Part shown: in pieces, positions 9,003 to 16,987 of the stretch
How the letters are laid out: each line of letters opens with the position of its first letter
How positions within the stretch are numbered: position 1 is the stretch's first letter
Origin: an uncultured Eggerthella sp.
GTDB lineage: Bacteria > Actinomycetota > Coriobacteriia > Coriobacteriales > Eggerthellaceae
Direction: 5' to 3'
Assembly (NCBI GenBank): GCA_958431815.1
Contig: CAUASB010000009.1
Coordinates: 17,298 to 81,297 of the forward strand
Length of the DNA stretch: 64,000 nt
Position numbers and translations under genes: made by a program
Notes under the pieces: generated by a model
What the model saw: only the letters and a program-made list of their open reading frames with translations
The model's database searches: none
Told to the model about the DNA's origin: nothing

Positions 9003-9025
9003 AAAAAGCCCGCTAGCGCGGGCTT
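9003..9025 (-). terminator. Terminator between rpsO and pnp
   Basis: Minus-strand 8-bp stem AAGCCCGC / GCGGGCTT with loop GCTA, running into TTTTT. It lies directly after rpsO, so pnp is expressed by read-through or from its own promoter. Confidence 0.85.
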
Positions 9026-9030
9026 AATGC

Positions 9031-9318
9031 TTAGATGTTGTCGCGAATGCCGAGCTTCTTGATGAGTTCACGGTACTCAATAACGTCACGGTTCTTGATG
9101 TAAACCAGAAGACGACGGCGCTTACCTACGAGCATGAGCAGGCCACGACGGGTGTGGTGATCCTTCGGGTGCTCCTTCAGGTGCTCGGTCAGGTTCTTGA
9201 TGCGCTCGGACAGGATTGCTACCTGAACCTCTGCGCTACCAGAGTCCTGAGGGTTCTTGCCGAACTCAGCCATAAGCTCTGCGGTGCGTTCTTTGGAGAT
9301 GCTAAGCTTGCTAGGCAT
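9031..9318 (-). CDS. rpsO: 30S ribosomal protein uS15
   Basis: Early 16S rRNA-binding protein of the central domain. The family blocks [38 protein letters not shown] and [17 protein letters not shown] are all present. 95 residues, a few more than the common 89 because of the N terminus [21 protein letters not shown] lies 5-6 bases before the ATG. It has its own promoter (9422-9450) and a palindrome in its leader, and is closed by the terminator at 9003-9025. S15 in other bacteria represses its own mRNA through leader structure. Confidence 0.97.
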   Translation of the reverse strand: MPSKLSISKERTAELMAEFGKNPQDSGSAEVQVAILSERIKNLTEHLKEHPKDHHTRRGLLMLVGKRRRLLVYIKNRDVIEYRELIKKLGIRDNI

Positions 9319-9400
9319 CTTTCCACCTTTCTACATCTAATTCCCTCCAGGCCGAGCAAGCAAGCGGGTGGTGCATGCGAGCTAGGCGTGGATCCTACCT

Positions 9401-9415
9401 GTTGCAAATTGCAAC
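9401..9415 (-). promoter_or_regulatory. Palindrome at the rpsO transcription start (possible operator)
   Basis: GTTGCAA-A-TTGCAAC, 7-bp arms around one base. It begins 6 bases after the -10 hexamer of the rpsO promoter, so it spans roughly +1 to +15, where a repressor or a short 5' RNA hairpin could act. Confidence 0.45.
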
Positions 9416-9421
9416 TTGAAT

Positions 9422-9450
9422 AGTGTACCCGAGGCCGCTTTCCCACTCAA
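9422..9450 (-). promoter_or_regulatory. rpsO promoter
   Basis: Minus strand: -35 TTGAGT (9445-9450), a 17-base spacer and -10 TACACT (9422-9427), four of six consensus bases in each box. It lies about 105 bases upstream of the rpsO start codon, after the higA stop. Confidence 0.6.
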
Positions 9451-9503
9451 CAGCAATTTCCAGGTTGTGTATGGGGTGTGGAGAGAGACTGCCTTACAAG
9501 AAA

Positions 9504-9815
9504 TTACGCTTCTGTCGGATGAGAAACTGCCCACGGCGTGATCTTCTCCAACTCTGGGTCGAGCTTGCGGTGAGCTACTTCAACATCGTGGGCTACTTGG
9601 GCACGAAGCCAAAAGCCCTCGGAAAGGCCGAAGAACTTGCAAAGGCGAAGATCGGTGTCGGCCGTGATGGAGCGACGCCCCAAAACAATCTGCCCAATGC
9701 GTTGAGCGGGAATGCCCGTTTCCTTGGCGAGACGATATTGGGATATGCCCATGGGGATAAGGAAATCTTCTTTGAGTATTTCACCTGGAGTAACCGGGTC
9801 AAGATATTCGGACAC
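9504..9815 (-). CDS. higA: HigA-family antitoxin, HTH regulator
   Basis: 103-residue XRE-type helix-turn-helix protein of the plasmid-maintenance antidote (VapI/HigA) family. The HTH is GISQYRLAKETGIPAQRIGQ, followed by the family block RRSITADTDLRLCKFFGLSEG and FWLRAQ. The start is the GTG at 9815 (VSEYLDPVTPGEIL), with a perfect AAGGAGG 5 bases upstream; the frame extends further 5' only by overlapping higB. It lies 10 bases after the toxin gene, the inverted toxin-first order typical of hig loci. It should neutralise HigB and repress the pair through the dyad at 10123-10143. Confidence 0.9.
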   Translation of the reverse strand: MSEYLDPVTPGEILKEDFLIPMGISQYRLAKETGIPAQRIGQIVLGRRSITADTDLRLCKFFGLSEGFWLRAQVAHDVEVAHRKLDPELEKITPWAVSHPTEA

Positions 9816-9825
9816 AGCAGCCTCC

Positions 9826-10107
9826 TTAAGAATGATAATCAACGATCTCCACGTCTTCTGCACCCCTGTTTGTCCAACGAAAGCAGATTCTGAATTGATC
9901 GTTTACACGAATGCTATATTGCCCTTTCCTGTTGCCTTTAAGCTGCTCCAGCCTATTCCCCGGAGGAATACGAAGATCTTGCAACGTATTAGCAATTTCA
10001 AGATACCGAGGCTTTCGACGAGCAACCTCCTCAGTGAAACGGTACCGCCTCACCTTCCTGCCTTTAGCAAGCAGCATCGTCTCGTAGCTTTTAAATGATG
10101 CAATCAT
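9826..10107 (-). CDS. higB: HigB-family toxin (RelE-like mRNA interferase)
   Basis: 93-residue RelE/ParE-superfamily toxin. The start MIASFKSYETMLLAKG and the C-terminal block LKGNRKGQYSIRVNDQFRI-CFRW-VEIVDYH match the HigB killer family; Arg residues in this sheet are the usual catalytic candidates. Expected action: ribosome-dependent mRNA cleavage that halts translation until the antitoxin is restored. AAGGAG lies 6 bases before the ATG at 10107. It is placed between recO and rpsO, unrelated housekeeping genes, suggesting insertion of a small mobile cassette. Confidence 0.9.
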   Translation of the reverse strand: MIASFKSYETMLLAKGRKVRRYRFTEEVARRKPRYLEIANTLQDLRIPPGNRLEQLKGNRKGQYSIRVNDQFRICFRWTNRGAEDVEIVDYHS

Positions 10108-10122
10108 AGTAACGCTCCTTGT

Positions 10123-10143
10123 TAATAACGTCAAACGTTATTA
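10123..10143 (-). promoter_or_regulatory. higBA operator dyad
   Basis: TAATAACG-tcaaa-CGTTATTA: 8-bp perfect arms with a 5-base spacer, ending about 15 bases upstream of the higB start codon. Size and position fit autorepression by the HigA HTH dimer. I could not place a convincing -35/-10 pair around it. Confidence 0.6.
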
Positions 10144-10271
10144 CCTATGAATTGACGGCATCGTAGCGTGAAAGATACAAGAAAAATCGCAAAGTTATGC
10201 GAAACAAAACAAGAGTCTTTTACCCCCGAAATAACTATCTGATTCCACGCCTGGGCTCTAGAAGATCAAGG

Positions 10272-11042
10272 CTAGCTAAATCCCCCATTGGAAACCAAGT
10301 AATCCAGCGACTTGAGTTTTATGCCCAGGTGTTGACGAACCCACATCTGCAGGAAGCGAAGTTCGGCCATGCAGCTGGCTTCGCCCATATCGAAGCGCTG
10401 GATATCGGCGAAGGTGCTGAACAGCAGTGCTTGCGCCCACATCACCGTGTCACGGGACAGATTTATTGTTTCGCAGACAGCTCGGCAATTGGCGCAAACC
10501 AAGCCGCCATCCACCAGCGAAAAAGCCACCCGCTGCAGTAACTGATCAAGAGCTAACGGGGAACCGCAGCCAACGCATACATCGAACCGGGGGCGAAAAC
10601 CCAGCACGGCAAGCGTCTTCAAAAGCGAAGCAGCCGTAAGGGCGGCGTATGGCACCGCAGGTTCTTTCAGACTCGCCAATGCTGCACACACCATGGGAAA
10701 CAAGCGCGCATCCTCCAAGCCGACCTGCGTTGTTTTATCCAACAGCTCAACCATCGGAGCTGCCGCTTCCATCAAATCGATGTCGCTGCGCAGATGCGCG
10801 TTCGCCTCGATCAGGCGTGCTTCCTTTACGATATCGAGCGATTTTCCCTCAACAAGAAGCAGATCGCACACCGAATACACCTCTAGCCTTGAGGCAAAAG
10901 AAGAAGAGGGCTTACGAGCCCCCTTCGCAACTGCGCGTATTTGCGATCCGTCGGAAGAAAGCAACGTGCATATCGCATCGCTTTCCCCCAGTTTGGTACG
11001 GCGAAGCACCAAAGCGCGCACCGAATACGTACGCGAAGCCAC
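10272..11042 (-). CDS. recO: DNA repair protein RecO
   Basis: Recombination mediator that helps load RecA onto SSB-coated gaps with RecF/RecR. 256 residues: N-terminal OB fold (YSVRALVLRRTKLGESDAIC), a helical middle and a four-Cys zinc site CVGCG...CANC at about two thirds of the length. The start is a GTG at 11042, two bases after the era stop codon, with a GGAG upstream, so it is translationally linked to era. era-recO is a widespread gene order. Last gene of the hrcA operon; I see no clear terminator before higB. Confidence 0.93.
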   Translation of the reverse strand: MASRTYSVRALVLRRTKLGESDAICTLLSSDGSQIRAVAKGARKPSSSFASRLEVYSVCDLLLVEGKSLDIVKEARLIEANAHLRSDIDLMEAAAPMVELLDKTTQVGLEDARLFPMVCAALASLKEPAVPYAALTAASLLKTLAVLGFRPRFDVCVGCGSPLALDQLLQRVAFSLVDGGLVCANCRAVCETINLSRDTVMWAQALLFSTFADIQRFDMGEASCMAELRFLQMWVRQHLGIKLKSLDYLVSNGGFS

Positions 11043-11044
11043 GC

Positions 11045-11971
11045 TTACGCGCCTTCTCCGTATCCAAAACGCCTGATCTGGTTCAGGTCGCGCCTCCAGT
11101 TTTTGCGAACCTTCACGTTAAGGTCCAAGAACACCTTCTTGCCAAGCAGCACCTCAAGGTCTTCACGTGCCTGCGTGCCAACTTCCTTGATGGCACGACC
11201 GCCCTTGCCAATGACAATGCCCTTCTGGCTGTCACGTTCCACATAAACCGTGGCGTAGATTTTCTGCAGGTTCTTGCGGCGGTTGTATTCCATGGCATCA
11301 ACTACCACGCCAACCGCATGGGGAACCTCATCATGCGCGGTAAGCAGGATCTTCTCACGGATGAACTCCGCGATAATAACCTCGATAGGCTGGTCGGTTT
11401 CCATATCCTCCGGGAACCACAACGGCCCTACCGGCAAGCGGCGCACAACAGCATCGATGAAGCTGTCAAGCCCCGCGCCCGTAAGCGAAGAAACCTCTAC
11501 CACTTCATCCCAGTTGCCCAGCGATACGGCCTTATGGCGCTGCTCGTCCAAAGCTTCATCGTCGACCAAATCGATTTTGGAAAGCACCAAGATCTTGGGG
11601 ACCTTGCTCTTGGCAAGCTCCGAGATAACCCATTCGTCGCCGCGGCCAAACGGTGCCGAGGCATCAAGAAGAAACGCCGCAACATCGATACCGTCAAGCG
11701 ATTTCAACGCCGTGGTGTTCAGCTCTTCACCCAGAGCATCATGGGGCTTATGCACGCCAGGGGTGTCGACGATGACCATCTGATGATCTTCGGTAGTATG
11801 CACTGCGCGGAAACGATGGCGCGTCGTTTGCGCAGTAGGTGAAGCGATGGCCAGCTTCTTGCCCATAAGGGCATTCAACAGCGTGGACTTGCCCGCGCTC
11901 GGACGACCGATAAGCGTGACGAAACCCGACTTAAACGTACTCGGGTCGATGGTGTTCTGGTCAATTACCAT
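11045..11971 (-). CDS. era: GTPase Era
   Basis: Ribosome-assembly GTPase that binds the 3' end of 16S rRNA. 308 residues. G1 is GRPSAGKST (Ser-Ala replace the usual Asn-Val), G2 is the TTRHR segment, G3 DTPG, G4 SKID instead of NKxD, and G5 SSLTGAG. A C-terminal KH domain contains GKGGRAIKEVG. AAAAGGA lies 6 bases before the ATG. Its neighbours ybeY, dgkA and recO are the classical era companions. Confidence 0.95.
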   Translation of the reverse strand: MVIDQNTIDPSTFKSGFVTLIGRPSAGKSTLLNALMGKKLAIASPTAQTTRHRFRAVHTTEDHQMVIVDTPGVHKPHDALGEELNTTALKSLDGIDVAAFLLDASAPFGRGDEWVISELAKSKVPKILVLSKIDLVDDEALDEQRHKAVSLGNWDEVVEVSSLTGAGLDSFIDAVVRRLPVGPLWFPEDMETDQPIEVIIAEFIREKILLTAHDEVPHAVGVVVDAMEYNRRKNLQKIYATVYVERDSQKGIVIGKGGRAIKEVGTQAREDLEVLLGKKVFLDLNVKVRKNWRRDLNQIRRFGYGEGA

Positions 11972-11993
11972 GAAATTCCTTTTCCTATAACCG

Positions 11994-12368
11994 CTACGCT
12001 AAGCCAAGCAAAGCCAAAATACGCGGTACAAAAATGATCAAACCGACAACGAACGAGGCAACCGAAAACAGCAGAACCCCGCCTGCTGCGGCGTCTTTCG
12101 ATTTACGGGCAAGCTCGTGGAATTCGGGGCTTGCCAAGTCGACAATGGCCTCAATCGAGGAATTAAGACATTCGCCGCCTAAAACCAAACCGAAGCACAC
12201 CACCACAATAAGCCACTCAAAGGCACTGATACCGAATGCAAAACCCATCACGATGCACAGCACCATGAAGCATAGCTCAATGTGAAAATTGCGCTCATGG
12301 GCTGTATCGATAATCCCCTGCGCCGCACAGCGAAAAGCAGCGAACAGGGAAAAGCCCTTGCGCGTCAT
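11994..12368 (-). CDS. dgkA: Diacylglycerol/undecaprenol kinase family protein
   Basis: 124-residue integral membrane kinase of the DgkA family; Gram-positive members mostly phosphorylate undecaprenol, recycling the cell-wall lipid carrier. Motifs: amphipathic RCAAQGIIDTAHERNFHIEL, three membrane helices, the catalytic segment GGECLNSSIEAIVDL and the cytoplasmic KSKDAAAGGVLL between helices 2 and 3. The start ATG at 12368 overlaps the ybeY stop in an ATGA, indicating coupled translation. Which lipid it uses cannot be read from the sequence. Confidence 0.9.
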   Translation of the reverse strand: MTRKGFSLFAAFRCAAQGIIDTAHERNFHIELCFMVLCIVMGFAFGISAFEWLIVVVCFGLVLGGECLNSSIEAIVDLASPEFHELARKSKDAAAGGVLLFSVASFVVGLIIFVPRILALLGLA

Positions 12369-12826
12369 GCGCGGCTCTCGTTCCAAGCTTTGATGAGCTT
12401 TTCCTCAAGCGCATGCATGACTTTGTAGTCTTCGTCCTCAATATGGTCGTAGCCGCACAGATGAAGCAGACTGTGTACGGTAAGCAACGTTACCTCTTCT
12501 TCGAAGGTGGTGCCGTACTCTTCGGTCTGCGCAAGCGCAACATCGGTGGCAATGATGGTGTCACCCAGCTCGAATTCCTCGACGTCGTCGAGCACCTCGT
12601 CTTCGAAAGGCACGTTGTCGCATTCGAACGAAAGCACATCGGTAGGACGATCGATGCCGCGATAGTCACGGTTGAGTTCATGAATGCGCTCGTTGGTAAC
12701 GAAGGTCACCGTTACATCGGTGCATTCAGGAAGGTTCATCTCGTGCATCACGAATTGGCACAGCTCTTCCATGGGAAGATCCTTCACTAAATCCTCGCCA
12801 TGTTCAACAAGTACGTTGACCTGCAT
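12365..12826 (-). CDS. ybeY: Endoribonuclease YbeY
   Basis: Zinc-dependent rRNA maturation and quality-control nuclease. The metal motif HSLLHLCGYDH (H-x3-H-x5-H type) is intact near the C terminus, and RGIDRPTDVLSFECDN is the conserved central block. 153 residues from the ATG at 12826, which has AAAGAGG 6 bases upstream; a TTG two codons earlier is less likely. It lies 11 bases after phoH and overlaps dgkA by 4 bases, the usual phoH-ybeY-dgkA-era order. Confidence 0.95.
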   Translation of the reverse strand: MQVNVLVEHGEDLVKDLPMEELCQFVMHEMNLPECTDVTVTFVTNERIHELNRDYRGIDRPTDVLSFECDNVPFEDEVLDDVEEFELGDTIIATDVALAQTEEYGTTFEEEVTLLTVHSLLHLCGYDHIEDEDYKVMHALEEKLIKAWNESRA

Positions 12827-12837
12827 ATTCAACCTCT

Positions 12838-13803
12838 TTACAGTCGAAGGTTCATCTCTTCAGCACGCGCGTAGGCAGCAACAATCTTGGCAACCAGGGA
12901 ATGGCGCACCACATCGGCGTTCTTGAACTCGCAAAAGGAAATGTCTTCCACGCCATCAAGAACCTGGCGCACTGTTTTAAGCCCCGAAATGCCCTTCGGC
13001 AAGTCGGCCTGGGTAATATCACCTGTGATTACCATTTTCGATCCCCTACCCAGGCGGGTAAGGAACATCTTCATCTGCCCCGGCGTGGTGTTCTGCGCTT
13101 CGTCAAGAACGATGAAAGCATCATTGAGTGTACGGCCACGCATGAATGCCAATGGCGCAATTTCGATAACGCCCTCGGACAGATACTTGTTGGCACGACC
13201 CGGCTCCATCATCTCGAACAAAGCGTCGTAAAGGGGGCGAATATACGGATCGATCTTCTCGGTAAGGGAACCGGGAAGAAAGCCTAGGTTCTCACCAGCC
13301 TCCACAACGGGACGCGTCAGAATGATGCGGTTCACCTGCTTGCTGTTGAACGCGGCAACCGCCATCGCCATAGCAAGGTAGGTTTTGCCTGTACCGGCAG
13401 GACCAATGCCGAACGTGACGGTATTCGCCCTGATAGCATCGACATACTTCTTCTGCGTCGGGGTTTTCGGACGAATAGCGCGCCCTCGATACGAAAGGAT
13501 AACGTCGTTCTTCATGGGCGGCGGAGCAAGCTCGCCTGTTTTCATGAGGTTAAGCGAGCGCTTTACCTCGTCGCGCGTAAGTACCTCCCCTGCTTCCAGC
13601 GTTTTGAAAAGACCGGAGAACAGCGTGGTAAGCGACTGCACTTCCAGGGCAGTTCCCTGAATGCGCAGCGCATTCCCTTGCACGGAAATACGCGCGGACG
13701 TTGAATCTTCGATTAAATGGAGGAACTCGTCTTGAGGCCCCAGCAATGCCGTCGGCTCAGTTGAGGATGGGATGGCGAGCGTGATGTTCTCTTGTTCGTT
13801 CAT
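12838..13803 (-). CDS. phoH: PhoH-family ATPase
   Basis: 321-residue PhoH-like protein: a small N-terminal RNA-binding-like region (ARISVQGNALRIQGTALEV), then a RecA/helicase-type ATPase with Walker A GPAGTGKT and Walker B FIVLDEAQN, and TGDITQADLP. The role is poorly defined; the constant pairing with YbeY implies RNA or ribosome metabolism. Its ATG overlaps the mtaB stop (ATGA). Confidence 0.93.
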   Translation of the reverse strand: MNEQENITLAIPSSTEPTALLGPQDEFLHLIEDSTSARISVQGNALRIQGTALEVQSLTTLFSGLFKTLEAGEVLTRDEVKRSLNLMKTGELAPPPMKNDVILSYRGRAIRPKTPTQKKYVDAIRANTVTFGIGPAGTGKTYLAMAMAVAAFNSKQVNRIILTRPVVEAGENLGFLPGSLTEKIDPYIRPLYDALFEMMEPGRANKYLSEGVIEIAPLAFMRGRTLNDAFIVLDEAQNTTPGQMKMFLTRLGRGSKMVITGDITQADLPKGISGLKTVRQVLDGVEDISFCEFKNADVVRHSLVAKIVAAYARAEEMNLRL

Positions 13804-15038
13804 ACGCTCATGATACCAGCATCATCAACGCCCGTTAAGCGGGCCTGCACCAAGCTCCCTGGCGCATATTCGCCACGCAAGCGCACTTTGTAGTACGACT
13901 CGGTCATACCCCAGCCGTCCTGCTCAACGGCAATGCGCTCCTCTGCCCCGATATGCCGCTGTGCGTACTCGATGCGTAAAGCGTCGCCTAAAGCACTAAG
14001 TTCATGGGCGCGACGCTCTTTGACCTCGGACGGAACTTGATCGGTACGCGCTGCCGCTGGCGTGCCTTCACGACGGGAATAGCGGAATACATGGATCTTC
14101 GTGAAACCGACCTCACGCGCCAGATTGCAGGTATCGGCAAAGTCCTGCTCCATTTCGCCAGGAAAGCCCACGATGATGTCGGTGGTGAGCGAAATATCGC
14201 CCACTTCACGCTTCAAACGCGCAACGAGATCAGCGAAATCGCGGGAGGTATACGGGCGGTTCATCTCCTTCAACACCTTATCCGAGCCCGATTGCAGGGG
14301 AAGATGCAAGTGACGGCATACGCGCCCATCGGATTCCGCAAGCACCTTAATGAATTCATCGTCAAGCGAGCGCGGCTCGATAGATCCGATGCGCAGACGC
14401 ACATCCTGATGGCCCGCTTCGTCCAGGGCATCAAGCAAAAGGCGCACCAATGCACCCAAGCGAATACGCCCATCATCGGAGACATACGAGTACGAACCTA
14501 GGTCGATGCCAGTAAGCACCAATTCCTTTGCCCCAGCATCAGCCAAGGCAAGGGTTTCCTCTATCACAGCGGAAACGGGACGCGACCAGGCCTTTCCGCG
14601 TGCAACATGCACGATGCAGTATGTGCACGAATGGTTGCAGCCATCTTGCACCTTGACCGAAACGCGCGTGGGAAACTCATCGCCGACACGTACCAAGCTC
14701 GCCGCTGAAGCAGCTGCGCCATCCCCTACTTCTTCGAGCAAGTCCATCTTGTCGACAACGCAGATCCGCGCATCGAGGGAGCGGTAAAACTCCGGTTCGA
14801 TGGCAGCAGCGCATCCGGTAACCACTACCTGGGCTTGATTGTTCTGCCGCAGAACGCGCCTGATGCTTTTGCGGGTCTTCTTGTCAGCCTCTTCTGTTAC
14901 CGTGCAGGTGTTCACCACCACGATATCGGCTTCGGGAACCTCGCAAAGCTCGGCGCCACGATTCTCGTATGCCTTGGCGATGGTGTCGGACTCGACCCTG
15001 TTTACTTTGCAGCCAAGGTTCACAACTGAAACCTTCAT
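13800..15038 (-). CDS. mtaB: tRNA t6A37 methylthiotransferase MtaB
   Basis: Radical-SAM enzyme that makes ms2t6A37 in tRNAs reading ANN codons. 412 residues: an N-terminal UPF0004 domain with three cluster cysteines (NLGCKVN, NTCTVT, TGCAA), the radical-SAM motif CNHSCTYC, and a C-terminal TRAM domain (YYKVRLRGEYAPGSLVQARL). The start overlaps rsmE by 4 bases. Compared with MiaB, the NLGCKVN start favours the MtaB subfamily. Confidence 0.92.
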   Translation of the reverse strand: MKVSVVNLGCKVNRVESDTIAKAYENRGAELCEVPEADIVVVNTCTVTEEADKKTRKSIRRVLRQNNQAQVVVTGCAAAIEPEFYRSLDARICVVDKMDLLEEVGDGAAASAASLVRVGDEFPTRVSVKVQDGCNHSCTYCIVHVARGKAWSRPVSAVIEETLALADAGAKELVLTGIDLGSYSYVSDDGRIRLGALVRLLLDALDEAGHQDVRLRIGSIEPRSLDDEFIKVLAESDGRVCRHLHLPLQSGSDKVLKEMNRPYTSRDFADLVARLKREVGDISLTTDIIVGFPGEMEQDFADTCNLAREVGFTKIHVFRYSRREGTPAAARTDQVPSEVKERRAHELSALGDALRIEYAQRHIGAEERIAVEQDGWGMTESYYKVRLRGEYAPGSLVQARLTGVDDAGIMSV

Positions 15039-15817
15039 TGGCGTACCTCAAGCTCGTAAAGCGCCAAAGCGGGAGCCACGATACCCGCGGTTTCGGTGCG
15101 AAGAATCGTAGGGCCAAGGCTTACCGAATAGGCATGCGCGGCTACGGCCTTGAAAGCATCGACTTCCGAAGCTTCCATGCCGCCTTCAGGACCAATCACC
15201 AAGGCGATACGAAGTTGACCTGGCTCTTTGCCAGTTGCTTTCAGGCAAGACGAAACAGCTTTTTCCACGGTATCGGAAAGCTCGGCTTCCTCCCAGCACA
15301 CCAAAACGGCATCGTATGCGGAAACAATTTGCGCAGCCTGGGCAACCGAGCAGGGCATATGCACCTGCGGCATGGAATGCCTGCCGCTTTGCATGGCCGC
15401 ACTCTTGGCAATAGTCTCCCATCTGCTGCGGCGCGCTGCCGCCTTCTTGACGTCGAGCTTCACCACACTGCGCGAACTCGCCATGGGGACGAACCCGGCA
15501 ATGCCCACTTCGGTGGCATGACGCACGATGGTGTCCATCTTGTCGCCCTTGGCAAGCCCTTGGACCAGTACCACTTCTGGGCGCTTGTGGGAAGTAAGCT
15601 TCTGCGCAATGGAAACGCACAGCTCACCTGCATCGAAGGAAACCACTTCGCACTCGAAGTAGTCCGAAGCGGCATCAACCACAGCTATGTGCTCGCCTGC
15701 TTGAAGGCGCAGCACCTTTGCATGTTTCACATCATCTGAATCAAGCTGAAGCGCAAAAACAGGCACTGGCGTTTCCGCCAGCACCTGTTCACGCAAAAAG
15801 AAATGGGGAAGCGACAT
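15035..15817 (-). CDS. rsmE: 16S rRNA (uracil-1498-N3)-methyltransferase
   Basis: SPOUT-class methyltransferase modifying U1498 at the subunit interface. 260 residues, with a PUA-like N-terminal domain (LPHFFLREQV, HAKVLRLQAGEHIAVVD) and the C-terminal knot motifs ALVIGPEGGM and LGPTILRTETA that bind SAM. It lies 11 bases after dnaJ; the dnaJ-rsmE(-mtaB) order is common in Gram-positive bacteria. Confidence 0.94.
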   Translation of the reverse strand: MSLPHFFLREQVLAETPVPVFALQLDSDDVKHAKVLRLQAGEHIAVVDAASDYFECEVVSFDAGELCVSIAQKLTSHKRPEVVLVQGLAKGDKMDTIVRHATEVGIAGFVPMASSRSVVKLDVKKAAARRSRWETIAKSAAMQSGRHSMPQVHMPCSVAQAAQIVSAYDAVLVCWEEAELSDTVEKAVSSCLKATGKEPGQLRIALVIGPEGGMEASEVDAFKAVAAHAYSVSLGPTILRTETAGIVAPALALYELEVRQ

Positions 15818-15828
15818 ATCTCTCCGTT

Positions 15829-16962
15829 TTAGTTGTTGAACGCGTCACGAAGCTTCTGCAGGGGGCTGCGCTGCTCAGAAACGTTTTCGCCCATCTCGTC
15901 GGCCAAACGCTCCAAGATGGCACGTTCGCCCTTCGAAACGCGCGTCGGGATCTTTACCTCAACGTGAACATGCAGATCGCCGCGCGATTCGCTGCGGAAC
16001 TTCGGCATACCAGCGCCCTTCACGCGAACTACCTGGCCATACTGGCAACCCTCGGGAATGGTAACAGTGACTTTCTCGCCTTCGAAAATGCCATCGAGCT
16101 CGATCTTGGCACCCAACGCCGCCTGCACCATGCTGATAGCTGCAGAGCAATGCAGGTCATCGCCCTGGCGTTCGAAGAACTCATGGTCCTCGATGCGGCA
16201 GGTAACGATCAAATCACCCGCTTCAGCACCGCGGATGCCGGCTTCACCATAGCCGGAAAGGCGCAACTGCTGGCCATCGCGAATACCAACGGGAATGTCG
16301 ACGGAAATGCGTTGGCGGTCAGGAACACGACCCTGACCTTCGCACTCAGGACACGGGTTCTCGATGATTTTGCCGGAGCCGGAGCAACGAGGACAAGTTG
16401 ACGCCGCCTGCATATCGCCCAAGAACGTATGCTGCACCGTGACAACGCGGCCCTGGCCATTACAATCGGGGCAGGTGACCTCGCTGCCGCCTTCGGCTAA
16501 GCCGGAGCCCTCGCAATCGGGGCACGGAGCCAAGCGGTCGTAAACGATTTCCTTCTTGACGCCTGACGCTGCTTCTTCGAGCGTGATGCGCAAGCCAACG
16601 CCCATGTCGCGACCTTCTTTGCGAACGTTGGCGCGTCCGCCGCCGTTGCCGCCGAAGAACGAGCTGAAGATATCGCCCATTCCCCCAAAGCCGCCGCCGA
16701 ACAGATCCTCGAGGTCGACGTACTGGGATCCGCCACCACCGGAAGCGCCAGGAATGGTACCGAAACGATCGTACTGAGCACGCTTGTTGGGATCGCTCAG
16801 CACGTCATAGGCTTCGTTCAATTCCTTGAAGCGATCTTCCGCATCGGGCTCTTTGTTCACATCGGGGTGAAGCTGGCGAGCCTTCTTGCGGAACGCCTTC
16901 TTGATCTCGTCGTCGCTTGCCGTCTTGTCGACGCCAAGAACCTCGTACAAATCGTTGGCCAT
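15829..16962 (-). CDS. dnaJ: Chaperone protein DnaJ
   Basis: Full-length type I Hsp40 co-chaperone, 377 residues. J domain with the HPD tripeptide ([12 protein letters not shown]), a G/F-rich linker ([21 protein letters not shown]), four zinc-finger repeats [32 protein letters not shown], then the C-terminal substrate domains. It follows hrcA by 25 bases and should share its CIRCE control. No dnaK or grpE lies in the window, so the partner chaperone is encoded elsewhere. Confidence 0.97.
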   Translation of the reverse strand: MANDLYEVLGVDKTASDDEIKKAFRKKARQLHPDVNKEPDAEDRFKELNEAYDVLSDPNKRAQYDRFGTIPGASGGGGSQYVDLEDLFGGGFGGMGDIFSSFFGGNGGGRANVRKEGRDMGVGLRITLEEAASGVKKEIVYDRLAPCPDCEGSGLAEGGSEVTCPDCNGQGRVVTVQHTFLGDMQAASTCPRCSGSGKIIENPCPECEGQGRVPDRQRISVDIPVGIRDGQQLRLSGYGEAGIRGAEAGDLIVTCRIEDHEFFERQGDDLHCSAAISMVQAALGAKIELDGIFEGEKVTVTIPEGCQYGQVVRVKGAGMPKFRSESRGDLHVHVEVKIPTRVSKGERAILERLADEMGENVSEQRSPLQKLRDAFNN

Positions 16963-16987
16963 AGGTTACAAAACTCCTTTTTAAGGA

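Noticed and set aside
6698..9016. 772-codon plus-strand ORF opposite pnp
   Set aside because: It mirrors pnp codons; no recognisable domain.
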